Below are positions 14,959 through 17,596 of a DNA stretch of 17,596 bases, piece after piece. The stretch comes from UBA8437 sp963933195 (lineage in GTDB: Bacteria > Planctomycetota > Planctomycetia > Planctomycetales > Planctomycetaceae), in NCBI GenBank assembly GCA_963933195.1, contig CAWVUS010000082.1, positions 1-17,596 of the forward strand, in the 5' to 3' direction. Every line of letters begins with the position of its first letter. Position 1 is the first letter of the stretch. Both the position numbers and the translations under genes were made by a program. Under the pieces are notes generated by a model that worked only from the letters and a program-made list of their open reading frames with translations, did no database searches and was not told the DNA's origin.

Positions 14959-15924
14959 TCAGTCTATCGTGGTTGCGAAATCGGTTCCAGATTCCACTTT
15001 GCAAGAAGTTGGTTCCGGGTGGATGGCTTGCCGGATCAGTCCCGAGAGGTCACGGCAGGCTTGCTCGTACCCGTCGGGGTCGATCAGCCGCGCCAGCGCC
15101 AGGTGTCCCTGTGCGACTTGCAGTTGATGCAGGTCGAGGGCCTCGGGGCCGGACGTTTCGAGCCGGTGTAGCATCGCTCGCAGGATACGCCGTCGTGGTT
15201 TGGGCAGCGACACCCGCTGGTTGACGACAAGCCCGGTGACGGTTTGCCGCTGGTGGTGGGGCATCACGTGTGTCTTGTCGTCGGCGAGTTGGAAGTGCTC
15301 GTCGGTGACAATTCGCTTGATGATCCAGAGCAGTTCCTGGGGAGGCAGCAGATCGCGGTGGGAACCGGGCGTGTCGGGCGAGCCGGCCGAAAATGTCAGG
15401 TCATCCGCGTAACGGGTGTAGGTCCAGCCATGCGATTGGGCGAGACCGGCGAGCCTCAGGTCCAATGTGCGGGCGACGAGGTTGGCCAGGTGTGGGCTGG
15501 TGGGAGCTCCCTGCGGGAGTCGTCCCCGTCGGGTGACGAGTTGGACGACGGTCCGTCGGTCCTCAGTGTCGAGATCGAGTTCGGCGAGGCAGTCGTTCAC
15601 CCGGGAGGCGGTGATCGACGGAAAGAAATTGCGAATGTCGGCCGTCACCACCCAGCGTCGGCCAACATGGTGCGAGGCGTTGGTGAGGATCGAACGACCG
15701 GGAACGAATCCATGAGCAAAACTGGTGGGGGCCAGGTGGTACAGCCGGTTGTCGAGTAACCAGCGTTGGGCCGCCTTGAGCTCCGTGTCAGGAGCCTCGA
15801 TCCAACGCGTCTTCTTCACCCGCTTGCCCGAGACGAGTGGGTAGACGTGATATTTCGATCCGGCTTCGGCCGCCAACGGCCGCAGGGAATCGGGCAGGGT
15901 CGGTGGTGTGAGAGCGGTGGGCAT
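14959..15924 (-). CDS. Retron reverse transcriptase
   Basis: A 321-residue RT of the retron group, within the usual 300-400. It would prime from the 2'-OH of the branch G in its cognate RNA and copy the msd into msDNA. Motifs in order: HGFVPGRSI (71-79); NASHH (82-86), the retron-specific NAxxH; VTADIRNFFPS with first catalytic D96; LPQGAPTSPHLANL (136-149); YTRYADDLTF (169-178) with the YADD catalytic pair; QTVTGLVVN (227-235), containing the retron-specific VTG. The residues after motif 5 (LPKPRRRILRAMLHRL) form the expected thumb. It resembles myxobacterial retron RTs more than group II intron RTs and lacks maturase and endonuclease domains. The ATG at 15924 has no strong ribosome binding site and lies 30 nt after the stop of the HTH-HU protein, so they are probably cotranscribed. 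Confidence 0.93.
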   Translation of the reverse strand: MPTALTPPTLPDSLRPLAAEAGSKYHVYPLVSGKRVKKTRWIEAPDTELKAAQRWLLDNRLYHLAPTSFAHGFVPGRSILTNASHHVGRRWVVTADIRNFFPSITASRVNDCLAELDLDTEDRRTVVQLVTRRGRLPQGAPTSPHLANLVARTLDLRLAGLAQSHGWTYTRYADDLTFSAGSPDTPGSHRDLLPPQELLWIIKRIVTDEHFQLADDKTHVMPHHQRQTVTGLVVNQRVSLPKPRRRILRAMLHRLETSGPEALDLHQLQVAQGHLALARLIDPDGYEQACRDLSGLIRQAIHPEPTSCKVESGTDFATTID

Positions 15925-15954
15925 GATTGGTGTTGGTCGAGATCGACGATCGGG

Positions 15955-17229
15955 TCACAACTCGCTGAAAGCGAGTCCGAGGACACATGCGAGAAACAAG
16001 ATAAAGCAGACGATCGCCAAGCACCCGAATTTGACCAGCGCGTTGGCGGTCGACTGTGTGGACCGTCTGCCTCGTCGATGACCGGTTTGCCGACCCGACC
16101 GCGGGTTACGCCCACGGTCGGAGGACTTTTGGGGTGCTGGCAGGGGGGGCAGACGATCCCGCAGTCGCTTGTAGGTTCGGAAGTCGTAGTGGCTGGTATC
16201 GGACGGGGAATTGCCCCGTAGCACTCCACGCCGGGCCCAGCGGATTTCGGTTTGACCAGCGACCATGATGTCCGTGATTGTCTGGACGAGATCCCAGAGG
16301 ATCAGGAACGTGGTGCGGAGGTCCAGGCCGGTCTCTTCGGCGATGGCGACCGACAGCCGTCGTTTCAGTGACAGGCCTTTTGTTCGACCGGGACTGGCCG
16401 GATGGCGCTCCCAATGATCGATCCAACTGGTGCTGGGGCTCTGTCTGCCGGAAGACTCGCGGTACTGTCGGAGTTCTTCGAGGTTCTTCGAAGTGAAATG
16501 CAACTCGGTTTCGCCGTCGTGGTTGCGGATCAATCGGAACGTGCCGAAGTGAGGCATGTTGAGCTTGCGACGGCCCAGCTTGTAGTGCTGTGGTTTCAGC
16601 AGGTGGTCCCAGAAACCATCCACCACTCCGGCGGCCTCTGCAAACCCGACCTGGTGCCGGGCCGCGAGCGATTCGATGATTCGGGCACTTTCGATCGGCT
16701 TGTCCGACTGGACAATTTCATCGAGCGAGAGTGCTGAGGTGGGGGGAGCAGTGGAAGGTGCGGCGGCGGCCGGTTCCGGGGTTGTCGAGGACTCGGTGGT
16801 TGGAGGTGACGAGGAACCTGTCGGCGGCGGTGCTGGCACGTAGGCACTGCTGGATGTCTCGGGCTCGTCGGATCCGGGATCGTCGTTGGTTTGTGAGGCC
16901 AGCGTCGCCGGTTGATAAGGGGACGATGTGTCGTCCAGTTCCTCGTCCGGTTCCGTGGCGGAGACCGGAACTGCCGGGGGCTGCTCGGATTCGGTCGACG
17001 TTGAGGCTGACGACTCGGGAGGACTCGTCGTGGATTCGGGTGTGCCAGGGGCGACGACCTGCATCTCCTCGGCGAGTTGGGCCACATCGGCCTCTTCAAA
17101 GACCCAGTCGCCGTAATCCGGGTATCCGCGGAGCTTGCCGCGACGACGAAGACCAATCACTTCATCGGCGGTGATTCCCAGCCTGCGGGCGGCCTCTTCG
17201 GCAGAGATTCGGCTCGAGTCGTTTGGCAT
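15955..17229 (-). CDS. HTH + two HU-like domains + C-terminal membrane anchor; candidate retron accessory protein
   Basis: A 424-residue protein of novel-looking architecture. Residues 7-56 resemble a MerR/excisionase-type HTH (EEAARRLGITADEVIGLRRR). Residues 57-168 are a Pro/Ser/Thr/Glu-rich disordered linker. Residues 180-257 resemble an HU/IHF fold: two helices, then NMPHFGTFRL in place of HU's GFGTF strand, then FTSKNLEEL in place of HU's FKPGKALKD. Residues 286-361 look like a second, more divergent copy (VAIAEETGLDLRTTF, TEIRWARRGVLRG, DFRTYKRLRDRL). Residues 367-395 are strongly basic, and 398-420 form one transmembrane helix at the extreme C-terminus, which predicts a cytoplasmic DNA-binding body tethered to the inner membrane. 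It is 30 nt upstream of the retron RT on the same strand. Roles in binding msDNA or acting as the effector are inference; a chance neighbour with a nucleoid function is the alternative. Confidence 0.7.
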   Translation of the reverse strand: MPNDSSRISAEEAARRLGITADEVIGLRRRGKLRGYPDYGDWVFEEADVAQLAEEMQVVAPGTPESTTSPPESSASTSTESEQPPAVPVSATEPDEELDDTSSPYQPATLASQTNDDPGSDEPETSSSAYVPAPPPTGSSSPPTTESSTTPEPAAAAPSTAPPTSALSLDEIVQSDKPIESARIIESLAARHQVGFAEAAGVVDGFWDHLLKPQHYKLGRRKLNMPHFGTFRLIRNHDGETELHFTSKNLEELRQYRESSGRQSPSTSWIDHWERHPASPGRTKGLSLKRRLSVAIAEETGLDLRTTFLILWDLVQTITDIMVAGQTEIRWARRGVLRGNSPSDTSHYDFRTYKRLRDRLPPLPAPQKSSDRGRNPRSGRQTGHRRGRRSTQSTANALVKFGCLAIVCFILFLACVLGLAFSEL

Positions 17230-17264
17230 GGAATTGCAAAGAGATGGTTGTGGATTGGCCGGAC

Positions 17265-17596
17265 CTAGAAGATCACGCTGGCAAATCCCGAGCAGATGCA
17301 GAAGAAAGTGAAACAGGCAAAGATGACCAGAACGACCACCAGCGTGTTTTTATTCTGTTTGGCCTTGGCAGTCTGATTCCGAGACTGTTTTCGACGTTTT
17401 TGCTTCTCGGCGCGGCTCAGCTTTTTCCTCTCGTCACTGCTCAAGCGTTTCGAACCTTGCGATTGGCTCTTGGAACCGGCTGTCGATTGACGTTCAGCCT
17501 GTGACGGTTTGTCGGTTTCGGGCTTCTCCTCGGGCTTCTCTTCGGGCTTCTCTTCGGGCTTCTCTTCGGGCTTCTCTTCGGGCTTCTCTTCGGGCT
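17265..17596 (-). CDS. Partial C-terminally membrane-anchored protein with PEEK repeats (runs off the window)
   Basis: The C-terminal 109 codons of a gene whose start lies beyond the right edge; the stop is TAG at 17267-17265. Visible residues begin with Pro-Glu-Glu-Lys repeats, then a Ser/Gln-rich stretch, then a strongly basic segment (DERKKLSRAEKQKRRKQ). It ends in one hydrophobic helix (TLVVVLVIFACFTFFCICSG) 7 residues before the stop. The overall plan, a low-complexity linker followed by a basic stretch and a C-terminal transmembrane helix, repeats that of the next gene, which begins 35 nt downstream on the same strand. The two are therefore probably cotranscribed and possibly paralogous in design. 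No function can be assigned from this fragment. Confidence 0.8.
   Translation of the reverse strand, partial: PEEKPEEKPEEKPEEKPEEKPEEKPETDKPSQAERQSTAGSKSQSQGSKRLSSDERKKLSRAEKQKRRKQSRNQTAKAKQNKNTLVVVLVIFACFTFFCICSGFASVIF
17523..17596 (-). repeat. 12-bp tandem repeat encoding PEEK
   Basis: Six full copies of a 12-nt unit (CTTCTCTTCGGG on the plus strand, the first copy with one base change) plus two bases, running to the window edge. Each copy adds Pro-Glu-Glu-Lys to the partial membrane-anchored protein. The near-perfect nucleotide identity suggests recent expansion by slippage, and copy number may vary between strains. Confidence 0.92.

Noticed and set aside
14854..15171. Plus-strand reading frame starting GTG 14854 behind a perfect AAGGAGG
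   Set aside because: The AAGGAGG is only about 4 nt from the GTG, the frame runs 213 nt antisense into the RT gene, and the stretch is fully explained as the complement of msr stem-loop and a1 sequence.
17518..17596. Tandem repeat at the right edge as a CRISPR array
   Set aside because: The 12-bp units are contiguous without spacers and encode an in-frame PEEK repeat.

Overview
The window reads as chromosomal DNA of a planctomycete. It is GC-rich and carries families typical of that phylum: a DUF1571 protein, a Tat-exported DUF1501 protein paired with a formylglycine sulfatase, a large secreted acetyl-xylan-esterase-like hydrolase, and a chlorite-dismutase-family haem enzyme (HemQ). This assignment is inferred from gene content, since there is no rRNA or other marker gene here.

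Layout. (1) 1-977: a DUF1571 protein on the plus strand. (2) 1001-4040, minus strand: a secreted alpha/beta hydrolase, then HemQ, converging on DUF1571. (3) 4195-9277, plus strand: a tandem universal-stress-like protein, an NhaD-type antiporter, an HD-domain protein, and a large exported protein that fuses a class-A-beta-lactamase-like domain, a peptidoglycan-binding domain and an S11 DD-carboxypeptidase domain. Spacing is short and the last two genes overlap by 4 nt, so this is probably one operon for ion and cell-wall homeostasis. (4) 9295-14587, minus strand: DUF1501, then sulfatase, then a SelA-like PLP enzyme. Both junctions are 4-nt ATGA overlaps, so the three look translationally coupled.

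(5) 14639-17596, minus strand: the most interesting part. A retron reverse transcriptase (NAxxH, YADD and VTG motifs) is followed 40 nt downstream of its stop by what I read as its msr-msd RNA, at 14639-14918. The RNA ends pair over 24 bp (a1/a2). The first unpaired base after a1 is the G of a UAGC, where the branch guanosine should be. Two msr stem-loops follow, then a long msd foldback with 27 perfectly paired bases per arm. In characterised retrons the RNA lies before the RT gene, so this order is reversed. Upstream of the RT in the same direction are a protein with an HTH domain, two HU-like domains and a C-terminal membrane anchor, and a partial gene for another C-terminally anchored protein with PEEK repeats. 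I propose this as a candidate undescribed retron architecture with membrane-anchored, DNA-binding accessory proteins.

All calls come from reading motifs and base pairing by eye. No database search or folding program was run.
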